A stretch of DNA of 64,000 bases from Orientallactaga sibirica (lineage: Eukaryota > Chordata > Mammalia > Rodentia > Dipodidae), in NCBI GenBank assembly GCA_036365145.1, contig JAEOAD010002232.1, forward strand, positions 3,169,001 to 3,233,000, in the 5' to 3' direction. Position 1 is the stretch's first letter, and each line of letters begins with the position of its first letter. The position numbers and the translations under genes were made by a program. The notes below the pieces were generated by a model, which was given only the letters and a program-made list of their open reading frames with translations, had not been told where the DNA came from and made no database searches. Positions 10,018-21,238 of the stretch are shown piece by piece.

Positions 10018-10190
10018 GAACTGGGATGATGGCTTAGTGGTCAAAGGTGCTTGTTGCAAAGTCTGCGGGTCTGGATTCAATCCCCAAGCAGCCACCCCAA
10101 GTAAGCTGGATGCAAAAACTGGTAAAAACATCTTGCATTCATTTATAGTGGCAAGAGGCCCTCGTGTACACACATGCACGCACATTCATG
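10018..10190 (+). repeat. tSINE, diverged
   Basis: Head 'gaactgggatgatggcttag', then 'ttcaatccccaagcagccac' and 'tggcaagaggccctcgtgta'. Confidence 0.8.
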
Positions 10191-10325
10191 AGATACTAGG
10201 TTCAGTGGTATATATGTATAATACCAACACTTTGAAGGCTGAGTCAGAAAGATCCTAAGTTTAAGTCAGCCTGGGCTACATAACTGGGACCCTGTCTCAA
10301 AAACAAAAAGTAAAACAAACAAAAC
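10191..10325 (+). repeat. Old B1-like SINE
   Basis: Words 'aataccaacactttgaaggc', 'agtcagcctgggctacataa' and 'ctgggaccctgtctcaaaaa' follow the classic rodent B1 or B4 right half. Confidence 0.7.
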
Positions 10326-10505
10326 AAAAATTTATGAAGAAAAGAGAAAAAGAAAGAAAAGCCAGATTATAATCTCAACACTAGGTGACTGAGGAAGGAA
10401 GGTGACAAGTGAAAGGAAGAAAGGAAAGGAGGGAAGCAAGAAAGGAGGGAGGGAAGGAAAAAAGGAGGGAGGGAAGAAAAGAAAGAGGAAGAGAGGGAGA
10501 ATTAA
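10326..10505 (+). repeat. Purine tract, (GGAA/GGGA)n-rich
   Basis: Almost pure purine on the plus strand, built of gaaagg, aggaggga and gggaagg units. It grew from the A-rich tail of the preceding SINE. Confidence 0.85.
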
Positions 10506-11334
10506 GTTGTATTTTGCTATAGTAAGAAAAAGGAACATCATTGAGGTGTAATATTAGACTGATTCAATGATAAGCTCCCATCAATATACTATGATATATA
10601 TATTTATATATATCATGAACTCCTCCTGCCTGGTTAGTGGGATCCTAAGATTCCCCAGTGAACAGTGTTGCTATCTCCTTTGGTTTAAGCAAGCTAATTT
10701 TTACTTCTTAGCAGCCGACCTGCAGACAGGCTCAGCTCTGCAAAGGCCCCCTTGGAGGCACCTGGCCTCTTGGGATTCTGGGTTGGCGTTCATTGCTGAG
10801 CCCTTTAGGCTCAGCAATTTATCTCTAGATGCTTCTGCTTCTCCCCACCCCACTTGTCAGTACTGTTGCCTGCCTACTGAGCATTTTGCTTTGCTAGACT
10901 CAGGGAAGTCACATAAAACCAGGAGGCCACAGTCCGCATAACTGCCCAACTCCTGACATACCTGCTCTAGCCCCCTCTCTGCTCCAAGTACCCAAAGGAA
11001 AGTGAGCTCTGGCCCTCATGCCCTTGGCTCCCCCAAATTCTTTGGAGGCTGAAGTACCTTTCTGGAATTTATGGGGAAGAAAAAAATAAGGATCCTGACA
11101 CCTGACCTTCTTGAACTACAGGCTTTCTCCTTTGTTGAAAGCAGAAGTCTGCTTTGGACTCGCCACTGTCTCTTTACCAGGCTCTAGTCCCTAGATGGGC
11201 AGATCTCACAGTCCCACCAGCATAGGCAGAAGTACTTCCACAGTGGAAGGGACCAGAGGCTCTGAGTCATTCTGGATCGGTTCTTAACACAGCTTCAGGA
11301 ATTTAGCTGTCCTCTTCCTCCTGACAAATTTCTT
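10506..11334. other. No recognised gene or repeat
   Basis: It begins AT-rich (atatatatatttatatatat near 10593) and then becomes GC-average. A 124-codon open frame on plus at 10567 is discussed among the rejected items. Confidence 0.45.
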
Positions 11335-11459
11335 TTCTTTTTTTCTTTTCTTTTTTTTTTTGAGGTAGGGTCTTACTCCAGCCCAGGCTGACCTGGAATT
11401 AACTATGTAGTCTCAGGGCAGCCTTGAACTCACAGCGATCCTCCTACCTCTGCTTCCTA
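11335..11459 (-). repeat. B1 SINE, minus, truncated
   Basis: It contains 'ttgaggtagggtcttactcc' and 'gatcctcctacctctgcttc', then stops at the next SINE. Confidence 0.9.
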
Positions 11460-11632
11460 ATTTTTTTTAATTTTATTTATTTATTCATTTGCAAGTAGAC
11501 AGAGAGGAGATAGACAGAGAATGGATGCGCCAGGGCCTCTAGCCACTGCAAACAAACTCCAGATGCATGTGCCCCCTTGTGCATCTGGCTTACGTGGGAC
11601 CTGGAGAATTGAAGCTGAGTACTGTGAGCCAG
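11460..11632 (-). repeat. tSINE, minus, truncated
   Basis: It reads 'aattttatttatttattcat', 'ccagggcctctagccactgc' and 'ttacgtgggacctggagaat', then the head is lost. Confidence 0.9.
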
Positions 11633-11775
11633 TGAGCTGTACTCATAAACCCCAAAGCCCACTCCCAGTCATGTACCTCCTCCAGGCCCCACCTCCAAAG
11701 GCTCTCCTAGATGGGGATGAAGTCTTAATCATAGATACATTAGGCAATGGGGACACTTTAACATACCCTGTTTAG
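11633..11775 (-). repeat. Possible LTR fragment, minus
   Basis: 'cctccaggccccacctccaa' and 'caatggggacactttaacat' resemble the minus-strand 5' third of MaLR-type LTRs. The piece is too short for a firm family. Confidence 0.4.
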
Positions 11776-11793
11776 TATATCAAAAGCAAATTA

Positions 11794-12101
11794 TGGGCTG
11801 GAGAGATGGCTAAGCCATTAAGACTCTTGCCTGCAAAGCCTAAGGACCCATGTTCAACTCTCCAGATCCCATGTAAGCCAGACACACAAGGTGACGCAAG
11901 TGCACAAGGTCACACATGCACACAAGGTGGTGCACGCCTCTGGAGCTCAATTACAGTGGCTGGAGGCACTAATTCTCACTCTGTCTATCTATCTATCTAT
12001 CTGTCTATCTATCTATCTATCTGTCTGTCTATCTATCTCATTCTCTCCCTCTCTCATAAAAAAGAGGACTGGTCTGTTGAACTTGCCTCAGAAAACAAAA
12101 A
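11794..12101 (+). repeat. tSINE with (TATC)n tract
   Basis: Head 'gggctggagagatggctaag', then a (CTAT)n microsatellite at about 11985-12038 in the CT-rich body. The TSD-like word aaaagcaaattat flanks it (about 11781 and 12102). Confidence 0.92.
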
Positions 12102-12114
12102 AAAAGCAAATTAT

Positions 12115-12275
12115 TGCCGGGCATGGTGGTGCACACCTTTAATCCCAGCACTTGGGAGGCTAAAGTAGGAGGATCATTGTGAGTTCAAGGCCACACTGAG
12201 ACTACATAGTGAATTCCAGATCAGCCTGGGCTAGAGTGAGACCTACCTTGAAAAACAAACAAACGAACAAAAAGG
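12115..12275 (+). repeat. B1 SINE
   Basis: 'tgccgggcatggtggtgcac', 'tcaaggccacactgagacta', tail of aaac/gaac units. Confidence 0.93.
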
Positions 12276-12375
12276 AAATTACTTTTTTTGTTACAGTAAG
12301 AACTCTTTCTTCAGCCTATTAAGCTCCTTTCCCCTCCTCATCAACTCCTTTCCTTCTCCCTCACTGAACACAAAT

Positions 12376-12581
12376 GGTTAAAACATTTTTATTTCTTTAT
12401 TTGCTAGAGAGAGAGAGAGAGAGAGAGAGAATAGGTATGCCAGAGCCTCTTGCTGCCACAAACTCCAGACACGTGTGCCACTTTGTGCGTCTTGCTTTAT
12501 GTGGGTAATGGAGAATTGAACCCAGGCCAGAAGGCTTTGCAAGGAAGCATCTTTAACCCCTGAGCCATCTCCCCAGGCCCA
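12376..12581 (-). repeat. tSINE, minus
   Basis: 'atttttatttctttatttgc', a (GA)n run, 'gccagagcctcttgctgcca' and 'ctgagccatctccccaggcc'. Confidence 0.93.
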
Positions 12582-14591
12582 TGGATGGATTTCATAGGTG
12601 GATCAATTCAAATGCAAAGTGTAAAACTCAAAAACTCATATTAATGGACTTAGAAATATTACTGCAGCTACAACAATTTTCATGTGTAATTTATGAGGGG
12701 TAACTAGTAAAGAGAAACATTTAAAAGATCTGCCTCATGTTTACATAGTATAGCATATTTTTAGTGCTTTTCAATAGCCCTGTATGTGCTAAGGCTATTA
12801 ACTTTTCGCCTGGCCTAATGTACCTTTATTCTACAAATGTTATTCCTATAGCATGTTTTATGTAGCTAGATCATTCATACATTTCTTTTTCTTTAATAAT
12901 TTAATACTTGGAAAATTGACCCCAAGACCATTTTACATACATATGTATTTCTGACTGGCAAGCACATTAGCTTCTTAGATCCAAAGCAAAGGCTTCCCTT
13001 CTAGGTAATCTCTTTAGAAGACTGGGCAATAATTCTTGGATGCTTCCATTGCCCAAAAGTTCTTTGCTAATTTCCTTTGAAAATTGTTTTTGGAAGCAGC
13101 TTCTGAGCCACATAGGAAACCAGTTTTCTAAGTTAATAATACTTTTTTCAGACCCCAAATTACATCCTGCAGCTTGATTATACCCATTTTACCAGGTAAT
13201 GTGGTTCAATGACGCCTTCCTGTTTCCAAAGAGGAAATAAGACTTTAGAAGCATGCTGACAGTGGGGAATAGCAGGCCCTCAGTTCTGCTGTGTTCCTTC
13301 AAAAGTTAGCATCAGAACTTCCTAGTTGTGTTTAATAGTAGGGGCAGGGTGCACATACACAAACGAGGTTCCACCTTCCTGTTCAGCATGTAGGGCTGTG
13401 ACCACAAACAAAACTCTACATTGGCAAAGCGAAGCCTAAAAAAAGTCATGTGCCATTGAGGAAAAAAATAACTTCCGAAAGAGACTGGCCTCTGAACAAG
13501 CTCCCTGGGCAAGAGTCTGAAACTTTTCCCACTGTTACCACTGTCAACAGTCAAATGCACCAGTACAGATGGCAAGTGGTTCTTGGAACAGATTGAACTC
13601 TATATGTCAGTGGCAGAGCCCATAGTCCCATTCAGTTTGGTTTTCCCAAGGCAACAACACTGACTAAAGAAAAAAAATGTCAACATAGATATCCCCCTGG
13701 ATTTCATACCATCTCCCAATGTTCTAATTGCTACAGCTATTGCCAATGATGTCCACTACCGTCTGCTCCCCAGGGAGAGAGGTCTCAGAACACACCACAG
13801 GACAGGACTGCAAATTTCAGTGATTACACATGATTAAAGTGGGCAGCCAACATGCAATTTTCTTTTTAGGCATGAGCATAGAATAAGAAACGACTTGCTG
13901 GGTTGGAATGGAGAGGAATGGAGAGCTGTTTCCCTTTGTGTAAAAATCACACTCGATCGAGTTGCAATGAACGCTAATGTGCTCTCCCCGATTTGCTTGT
14001 AAAATTGAGGGATGTGGAAATTAGTGAAATTAATTCACAGCTGCATTAGTTGCGAATAACAAAAAAAAAAAAAAAAAAAAAAACCTACTTGATTTTGTAT
14101 AAGCAAAAAAGAGGAATGTTTCCTCTTGTGGGGAACAAGAAACAGCCATACAATTAAGAGACAGGCATATGACTCTCCGGGACAACTAGAATCATAGCCC
14201 CAGTCTGACTGGGACCATTTTCATCTCTTGTGCATTTAGGTTCCTTTGCACACATGGACTTCTTTCTGACTTCACTGGAGACCTGCCTCTTCCATGTGTC
14301 ATGAAAGATGTGACTTAATCTCCTGAATTTTGTTATTTCTCTACTGAAGAAATACAACCTGCCATATTGGTTCTAATCTAAACCTCAAAAATGCTGCTTC
14401 TGAAGTCACTGCACAAACTCTGGGGTGCTATTTATACTAAAACCTAGGTTGATCTCAACAGATCCCTTATAGATGGGCATATAAGGTCTTGAGGAAGGGT
14501 TGCTTTTCCAATATGCACAAAGGTGCCATTAAGGCTCATGGTGGCCCTGGGCAGGAGCATTCTGATGATGCAGGTTGGTTGGGTCAGGGGC
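12582..14591. other. 2-kb repeat-poor block
   Basis: No SINE, LTR or L1 signature is seen. It holds a 23-A run (14061-14083). No open frame with flanking splice signals stands out. It could be unique intergenic DNA or contain conserved non-coding elements; the sequence alone does not say which. Confidence 0.5.
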
Positions 14592-14954
14592 TGTACTAGC
14601 TACATTCTCATTGCTGTGAACAAATAGCTCAGTAGGAGAAATTTAAGGAAGAAAAGGATCTATTTTGGCTTACAGTTTTCAGGGAAAGTTTCATGGTGGG
14701 GAGGCAGGCAAAGGCATGGTGGCAGGATCATGAAACAGAGTTGGTCACATTGCCACATGTACTGTCAGGAAGCAGAGGGCAAACAGGAAGTGGGACAGGA
14801 CTATAAAACCTCAAGGCCTGCCCCCATTGAACCACTTCCTCCAGCAAAGCTCCACCTCCTAAAGGTTCCACCACTTTTCCAAACAGTACCACCGCTGGGA
14901 CCAAGTGCTCAAATGCATTAGCCTATGGGGGCATTTTACATTCAAACAACAACA
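14592..14954 (-). mobile_element. Solo MaLR/ERVL-type LTR
   Basis: 363 bp with tgtactagctacattctcat at its left edge and '...caacaaca' at the right. Exact 5-bp TSD ggggc at 14587-14591 and 14955-14959. The LTR sense is minus, as the 'ggcttacagttttcaggg' region shows. A related LTR lies at 42864-43205. Confidence 0.85.
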
Positions 14955-15246
14955 GGGGCCCATTCCTGGACTGATCATGGATAAAACTAGGTCATCTAAG
15001 AATATAAGAGTCTCTGCAGAATCTTTATACATGAAATTGAACAGTTAGGAGAGAAGGAGTATGCTGAGCAAACTATTACTTGTCCATTTTTCTACTCTGC
15101 ATATTTGTTAAGTGAGTTATACATCTTCTTTCTTTTTTGAAAAAAATTTATTGCTTTTGTTCTCTGCTAAATTTAAACTCTGATAAGATAATGACTGAGA
15201 TAAGATGCATTCTCACAGCCAGGGTAAATACACAGTGTCTTATTTT

Positions 15247-15476
15247 ATTTTTGGAGAGAGACACAGAGGGGGAGGAGACAGACAGAGATGGGCGCGCCAG
15301 CAGTCTCTCAGCTTCTGTGAACGAAATCCAGATGCGTGCGCCCCCTTGTGGTCAAGTGTGGCATTGCGCCTTCACATCACTTTGCATCTGGCTAAACGTG
15401 GGACCTGGAGATTGGAACAAGCGTTCTTAGGTTTAGCAGGCAAGCGCCTTAACTGCTAAGCCATCTCTCCAGCACT
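15247..15476 (-). repeat. tSINE-C, minus
   Basis: Exact 13-bp TSD agtgtcttatttt at 15234-15246 and 15477-15489. The subfamily segment 'cccccttgtggtcaagtgtg' is present. Confidence 0.96.
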
Positions 15477-15568
15477 AGTGTCTTATTTTTAACAATTAGT
15501 TGAAAGAATCCATTAATTCATTAAGTGGTTAGTCTGAGTATGGAACATCTTTGCTGAAGTGATTGACC

Positions 15569-15907
15569 TGTTGTGGCTGTTACCTTCGCATTGCTCATAC
15601 CTGACCAACAGCAGCAGACAGGAGACAACTTGTCCATTCTGGCTTCCAGTCTCAAGGGGAAGCTCCAAGATGGCAGGGGAAGCATGACATGAGCAGAGGC
15701 TAGACACTACCTCTGCCACAGCAGGTGGAAAACAGAAACAGGAGAGCGAGCCCAGCATTGGCAAAGGGTAGCTGACTTGAACACCCATAAGCCCTCCCTC
15801 AACAACACTAACACACCTCTTCCAGCAAGGTTCCAGTTGCCACCAGCTGGGAACTTAGTATTAAGAACACATGGGTTTATGGGGAATATCTAATTCAAAC
15901 CATCACA
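15569..15907 (-). mobile_element. Solo MaLR LTR, minus
   Basis: It is related to the LTRs of the 29717-31620 element: 'cttccagtctcaaggggaag', 'gatggcaggggaagcatgac', 'catgggtttatggggaatat' and end 'caaaccatcaca'. No matching 5-bp TSD is seen. Confidence 0.8.
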
Positions 15908-16183
15908 CCTGTGTTCCTTGACTTTCTGTACTGTCCATGCAAGATTCTTTGACCCATGTTGGTGCCTTTAGAAAGAGGCCTATTTTAATGAATTTGGACA
16001 GGCATATGAATTCTAGTCCTAGCTCTACCACTAACTAGATGGCTACCTTAGGATGCATACATCAGCTCTATATTTCTGTTCACTCTTCTGAAATGTAGGG
16101 AAAATGACAAATATCTCTAAAATGTCTTGTGAAACCCTAAGAGTAAAATGAATGAATGAATTTTTGACATAAGAAATGTAATA
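15908..16183. other. No recognised feature
   Basis: Unremarkable single-copy-looking sequence between two repeats. Confidence 0.4.
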
Positions 16184-16185
16184 AG

Positions 16186-16430
16186 GGCTGGAGAGTTTGC
16201 TTAGTGGTTAAGGTGCTTGCCTGCAAAGCCTAAGGACTCATGTTCGACTCTCAAGGTCCCATATAAGCCAGACGCACAATGATGCAAGCATGCAGTGTTG
16301 CACATGTGCACAAGGGAGTGCACATGTCTAGAGTTTGAATGCAATGGTTGGAGACCCTGGCGTGCCAATTCTCTCTCCTCTCTCCCTCTCCCTGTCTCTC
16401 ATAAAAAGGAGGAGGAGGAGGAGAAGGAGA
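16186..16430 (+). repeat. tSINE with (GGA/GAA)n tail
   Basis: Head 'gggctggagagtttgcttag'; a GGA/GAA tract replaces the usual tail. The TSD agaaatgtaat flanks it (about 16171 and 16433). Confidence 0.93.
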
Positions 16431-16520
16431 AGAAGAAATGTAATGACCAGAATTAGAAAATCAGGGCTAATCTTAGGCATTGTTCAGTAACATGACTTCC
16501 ATTGTCAAAAGTGACAGGAA

Positions 16521-16687
16521 GCTGGGCGTGGTGGTGCACATCTTTAATCCCAGCACTTGGGAGGCAGAGGTAGGAGGATCGCCGTGAGTTCGAGGCCACC
16601 CTGAGACTACACAGTTAATTCCAGATCAGCCTGGGCTAGAGTGAGACCCTACCTTGAAAAACCAAAAAAAAAAAAAAAAAAAAAAAA
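16521..16687 (+). repeat. B1 SINE
   Basis: 'agctgggcgtggtggtgcac', 'gaggatcgccgtgagttcga', 25-A tail. TSD aaaagtgacagga / aaaagtaacagga. Confidence 0.95.
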
Positions 16688-17029
16688 GTAACAGGAGCTT
16701 CCTACTGATTTTTCAGTTTAAAGAGGACCCCTGCTATAGATGTTTATGTTTCTACCAGCTGTTTCTTGCCAGATGTGCCCATTATTATGGAGAAATTGAA
16801 ACCATGAGTGGTTAAAATTGATAATCCTATATTACCTAGAAGATGTGACCCAAAGGGGAGACTAATGCTTTTCTAGAATCAAAGCATCATTGTTTTCACT
16901 GTCACTGAGGAGTTGGGTACACTGGGGTATATTTTCCACTCATATTCTTTGGCTATAAATTCTTATTTGCTATATTATCACCTACAGAATCCTAGATAAT
17001 GTTAGCGACTTAGAGAGGCATTTTTATGT

Positions 17030-18300
17030 ATGCCACACTATATTCAAACTATTATCTCGTAGCACCCAGGGAGTTGTTGGTCAGGGAGTACCATGAGGTC
17101 CCCCAAATAATACAGGCTATTGCCAAGGCTCTTGGTTGCCCACCAGAAATAGATAGTAAGACCCTACTGCTGAAGACACCATATGCTTTGGTTGCAGGAC
17201 ACTGAGAAATCAAGCTGGAACTGAATTAGAAACCTCCTCCTACTGGCTAGTTGTCTTAGTGCTGGAAGGTGCCACGTAGCCTGCTGGGGGAGAAAAGTCA
17301 GCAACAGTCTTACCCAGTGATTGGTCCACCTTTATGTTACAGAACTGACCAGCCAGGGAAGATGTGTTCACTGGTGCAATAGTGCCATGACGGTCTATAG
17401 GGATAACCAACTGCTCTCTGATTGGATTTGAGGCCCTGCTCCACAGGAGGGAATTCATGCCTGATGCTGAAACCTAGTCAAAAACATATGGCTGGAAAGA
17501 TCATGGGCCCGAGAGAGGAAGCTACTACTGTTGTTTGGCTCATTGAATATGTTGTGTAATTGAATATGTTGATAACACATGTTAATGCTGCTCTCACTTT
17601 TGGTTAGAGAAGCGCCTTTTTACAGGTGTGGTAACTAATAGGGAAACTCAAAACTCATCAAAGTGCTGAGAAGTGACAGAGAAGTACCCAGCGCCAAATG
17701 AGACACGTCTGTCACACTCATTAAGGCTCAGAAGAGGGGGCAGAAAGAATGTAAGAGCCAGAGGACGAGGAAGAATGCTTTGGAACACTGTCTTCTGGAC
17801 ATGAATTAGCTACTGCACTCATGAGCTCACAGCAGCTGCTGCTACCTGCACCATACAGGGCCCATTCATACGTCATCATGGATGATGGAGAAAGGCAGAC
17901 AAAAAAACAGATATCACACGGGCTGGAGAAGTGGCCTAGCGATTAAGGCATTTGCCTGTGAAGCCAAAGGACCCAGGTTCAGTTCCCCAGGACCCACATA
18001 AGACAGATGCACTGGGGGCACATGCATCTGGAGTTTGTCTGCAGCAGCTAGGGGCCCTGGCATGCCCATTCTCTCTGCGTCTCTCTTCTCTCCCTCTCTC
18101 TCTCTGCTTGCAAATAACTAAATAAAATTTAAGATATCACACTACAGGAAAGACTAGTTGGAAAGAGGAAAGGGTTCAGTGGCAGGGATATGGAGGAGGG
18201 CGTATAAAAGAAAAAGGGAATGGATCAGTTATGCTCCAAATACATTATGTACATGTATGAAGCTTATCAAAAAGGTTATAAAATAAAGAATTATCCCAAT
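17030..18300 (+). mobile_element. L1 3' UTR (5'-truncated L1), split by a tSINE
   Basis: Runs such as 'cttggttgcccaccagaaat', 'gcaggacactgagaaatcaa', 'ctactggctagttgtcttag', 'ggtaaccaactgc'-type and 'aggagggaattcatgcctg' follow the 3' UTR of rodent-lineage L1 that I know from other species. After the SINE it continues 'gaggagggcgtataaaagaa' and ends '...ggttataaaataaagaatt'. The same region recurs at 33550-34628 (+) and 57950-58695 (-), which supports a dispersed family. No ORF2 coding is left. Confidence 0.78.
17920..18131 (+). repeat. tSINE inside L1 3' UTR
   Basis: Exact 11-bp TSD agatatcacac at 17909-17919 and 18132-18142. Head 'gggctggagaagtggcctag', tail 'aataactaaataaaattta'. Confidence 0.96.
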
Positions 18301-18433
18301 TATGTCTTCCAGAAACCTCATCTGATAAATACTGTTACCTTGATTCAATAAAGTAGGAAGAAAGAGAGAGATGAAATGAAGTAGCTTAAATTGAAAACTA
18401 CTTATTTCTTCTTTTCCTCCTCCTCTTCCTTCT

Positions 18434-18618
18434 TCTGTTTTTTTGGTTTTTTGGTTGTTTTTTTTGTTTGTTTGTTTTTTGCAAGGTAGGGTCTCACTCT
18501 GGTCCAGGCTGACCTGGAATTAACTATGTAGTCTCAGGGTGGCCTCGAACTCTTGGCGATTCTCCTACCTCTGCCTCCCTAGTGCTGGGATTAAAGGCGT
18601 GCACCACCACGCCCGGCT
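18434..18618 (-). repeat. B1 SINE, minus
   Basis: 'caaggtagggtctcactctg', 'gcgtgcaccaccacgcccgg'. Shares an approximate outer TSD (gaaaactacttatttct / gaaaatcacttatttct) with the next copy. Confidence 0.94.
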
Positions 18619-18706
18619 TAGTTTTTTTTTTTTTTTTTTAAGGTAGGGTCTCGTTCTAGTCCAGACTGACCTGGAATTCACTATGTTGTCTCAGGGTGAC
18701 CTTGGA
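18619..18706 (-). repeat. B1 SINE, minus, half length
   Basis: 'aaggtagggtctcgttctag' to 'ctcagggtgaccttgg'; the rest is missing. The full B1 was inserted at its T-rich edge. Confidence 0.9.
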
Positions 18707-18719
18707 TGAAAATCACTTA

Positions 18720-19230
18720 TTTCTGATTCCAAAGGATGTGCTTGCATGGCTATGCAATGAAGTAATCCCTGGTAAATTTGTCCTGGGCCAGAGCTAGCAT
18801 CTTGCCACTTTGAAGGCAGGTTCCATGTTACTGTCTTATAACTTTGACAGTTTTCCTGCCTTGTGCATAGCACTTATATGAATAGCAGGTACTCTGCCAC
18901 GTTTTTTATAGGAATCAGTGAACTCCTTGATCCTTATAGCAAAACTCAGAAGGAAAATCTAACGTTTAGAGTGGTCAAAGTGATTTACTCAATGCGGCCC
19001 AGTGAAGTCAGGGACTTCTATTTTAAGCTTTTCTGCCTCTCCTAAGTCTTGTCCTACAATGGCACCTCTAGGACCCTCCTCTTGAATTCAGAATCTGTTA
19101 GGTCTGGGCTTGCTTGTTGAGGGTGACCTCATATCTCAATGCCAAAACTTATAAATTTTTGCTCTAATATTCTTCCCAAGATCTTGTTAGTCTCCCAATT
19201 CCAGAAATTATTTTCTTTATTTAAACTAAA
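18720..19230. other. No recognised gene or repeat
   Basis: About 0.5 kb of sequence with no signature found on either strand. Confidence 0.4.
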
Positions 19231-19239
19231 TTTTGCATA

Positions 19240-19425
19240 TGTGCGTGTATATATATATATTTGTGTGTGGGCACAATAGGGTCTCTTGCTACTGCAAGTG
19301 AATGCCAGACACATGTGCCACTTTTGCATCTGGCTTTACGTGAGTGCTGGGGAATCGAACCTGGGCTATAAGGTTTTTGAAAGCAAGTGCCTTTAACCAC
19401 TGAACAATTTCCCAAGCCCAGCCCC
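19240..19425 (-). repeat. tSINE, minus, diverged
   Basis: (GT/AT) tail 'gtgtatatatatatatttgt', then 'gtctcttgctactgcaagtg', 'ctggggaatcgaacctgggc' and 'tgaacaatttcccaagccc'. Confidence 0.85.
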
Positions 19426-19599
19426 CAAACCCACAGTTTCCTAAGTGATATGTTGGACATTATAATCAAAATTTCTCTATCCTTTGTCATTTTTGTCTGT
19501 TTCATACAACAATTTTTAAAAGAGTTCAATAATTGTGATTGTAGATCTGGTTCCTTATAAATGGAGTAGTTGGGATATTGTGGTGTGTATATGTGTGAG

Positions 19600-19885
19600 T
19601 GTATTTGATTGTGTGGGGGGAGCACATGAGTGTGCAGGTGTGTAGCATGTGCATGTGTGTGGGTGCGGGGTGAGAAGTTGGCATCAGGTGTCGGGTCTCT
19701 CACTGACCCATTCAGCTAGACTAGTTGTCCAGTGAGCCCCAGGAATTCCGTCTCTACTTCCTCAACAGTGGGATTACAGCCATGCGTCACAATGCCTGGC
19801 CTTTTATGTGGGAATTAGAGATTGGAACTCAAGTCCTCATGTTTGCATGGCAAGCAGTTTACTCATTGGGTCATTTTCCCAATAC
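19600..19885 (-). repeat. B4-like SINE, minus
   Basis: A (TG)-rich end precedes 'aggtgtcgggtctctcactg', 'gggattacagccatgcgtca' and 'catggcaagcagtttactca', the order of a B4 read backwards. Confidence 0.72.
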
Positions 19886-20058
19886 TAGGCTTTGTTTGTT
19901 TGTTTGTTTGTATGTTTGTTTGTTGTTTGAGTTTCATTGTAGCCCAAGCTGACCTGGAATTCATTATGTAGTCTGAGGGTGGCCTCAAACTCATGGCAAT
20001 CCTCTTGCCTCTGCCTCGCAAGTGCTGGGATTAAAGGTGTGTGCCACCATGCCCGGCT
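19886..20058 (-). repeat. B1 SINE, minus
   Basis: (TTTG)n tail at 19893-19930, 'gcccaagctgacctggaatt', 'gtgccaccatgcccggc'. TSD taggcttt flanks it. Confidence 0.94.
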
Positions 20059-20269
20059 AGGCTTTAAATTTTTAAGTGCACTTTGTGCTACATTGCAAAT
20101 GAATTTGGTGATACTATAATCCAGATTACTAATTTACTTTTTAGCAACGTTTTGTTAAATATAAAATTTTACATCTTTATTTCAAAATTCCTAATAATTT
20201 GTGTCATATACATAGTTTTTATTTATACCTGTGTATTTTAAAATTTGTTTACAAAATAAATCTTAAGCT

Positions 20270-20385
20270 AGGCTATCTAGTCACAGTCCTGAAATCTCAG
20301 CTACATGCAAGGCTTAGGTAGGACAATCACATGTTCAAGGTCAACCCAGGCAACTACGATTCTGTCTCAAAATAAAAAATAAAGT
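20270..20385 (+). repeat. Old B1-like SINE
   Basis: 'cctgaaatctcagctacatg', 'gttcaaggtcaacccaggca' and 'tctgtctcaaaataaaaaa' form a degraded 7SL-like pattern. Confidence 0.55.
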
Positions 20386-20500
20386 CAGGTGTGGTGATGT
20401 ATGCATTTAATCCCAGCACTCCGGAGGCAGAGGTAGGCCAGCCTGGGACTACAGAGCAAGTTCCAGGTCAGCCTGGACTAGAGTGAGATCCTACTTCAAA
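20386..20500 (+). repeat. B1 SINE, internally deleted
   Basis: 'caggtgtggtgatgtatgca', 'cggaggcagaggtaggccag', 'gtgagatcctacttcaaaaa'. About 25 bases are missing after gtagg. Confidence 0.88.
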
Positions 20501-20543
20501 AAGGAAAGAAAGAAAGAGAGAAAGAAGAAAGAAAAAAAGAAAA

Positions 20544-20583
<40 letters not shown>

Positions 20584-20640
20584 AAAGAAAGAAAGAGAGA
20601 AAGAAAGAGGGCAGGCAGGCAGGCAAGCAAGCAAGCAGGC
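20501..20640 (+). repeat. (GAAA)n then (GGCA/AGCA)n microsatellite
   Basis: Long GAAA array grown from the preceding B1 tail, then a short gcaggcaggcaagcaagc run leading into the next SINE head. Confidence 0.93.
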
Positions 20641-20872
20641 TGGAGAGATGGCTTAGCAGTTAAGACATTTGCCTGCAAAGCCAAAGGACCAGGTTCAGTT
20701 CCCAGGACCCATATAAGCCAGATGCACAAGGTGGCACATGCATCTGGAGTTTGTTTGCAGCTGCTTGAAGGCCCTGGCGTGCCCATTCTCTCTCCCTCTC
20801 TTTATGTCTCTCTCTCTCTCTCTGTGTCTTTCTCACCCTGTTTCTCCCTCCCTCTCTCAAATAAAAATAAAG
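20641..20872 (+). repeat. tSINE
   Basis: Head 'tggagagatggcttagcagt', body rich in tctctc, tail 'tcaaataaaaataaagtaaa'. Confidence 0.94.
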
Positions 20873-20887
20873 TAAAAGATATTTTTA

Positions 20888-21112
20888 GGGCAGGAAAGAT
20901 GGCTTAGCTGTTAAGGTGCTTGCCTGCGAAGCCTATGGACCCGTGTTCTACTCTCCAGATCCCACCTTAGCCAGATGCACAAAGGTGAGGCAAGTGCAAG
21001 GTTTCACATGCCCACTAGTGGCTCAAGCATCCTGAGTTTGATTGCAGTGGCTGAGGCCCTGGCAAACCAGTATCTATCTCTCTCTCTCTCTCTCTAAAAA
21101 AAAAAAAAATTA
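20888..21112 (+). repeat. tSINE
   Basis: Head 'gggcaggaaagatggcttag', 'ctccagatcccaccttagcc', tail of 13 A. Same orientation as its neighbours. Confidence 0.93.
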
Positions 21113-21238
21113 AAAAAGAAGAAAGATCTGAGAATATAGTAGCAGACTGCTCATGCAACACATGCAGACAGAATTTTAGCATTTTGAACATGCTTCTGTT
21201 TTAGCTTTTTTCAAAGTAGATTATAAAGCTTATTTCTA

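Noticed and set aside
10567..10941. A 124-codon plus-strand open frame
   Set aside because: It begins in an AT repeat (MISSHQYTMIYIFIYIMN...) and has no recognisable domain; chance length for this base composition.
19221..19703. A 160-codon minus-strand open frame rich in H and T
   Set aside because: It is translated from a GT/CA-rich B4 tail and a tSINE; the HTHTHA runs are microsatellite products.
20641..20872. tRNA genes suggested by A-box and B-box words in many places
   Set aside because: These are heads of tRNA-derived SINEs with GA/CT bodies and A-rich tails; none folds as a full tRNA by eye.
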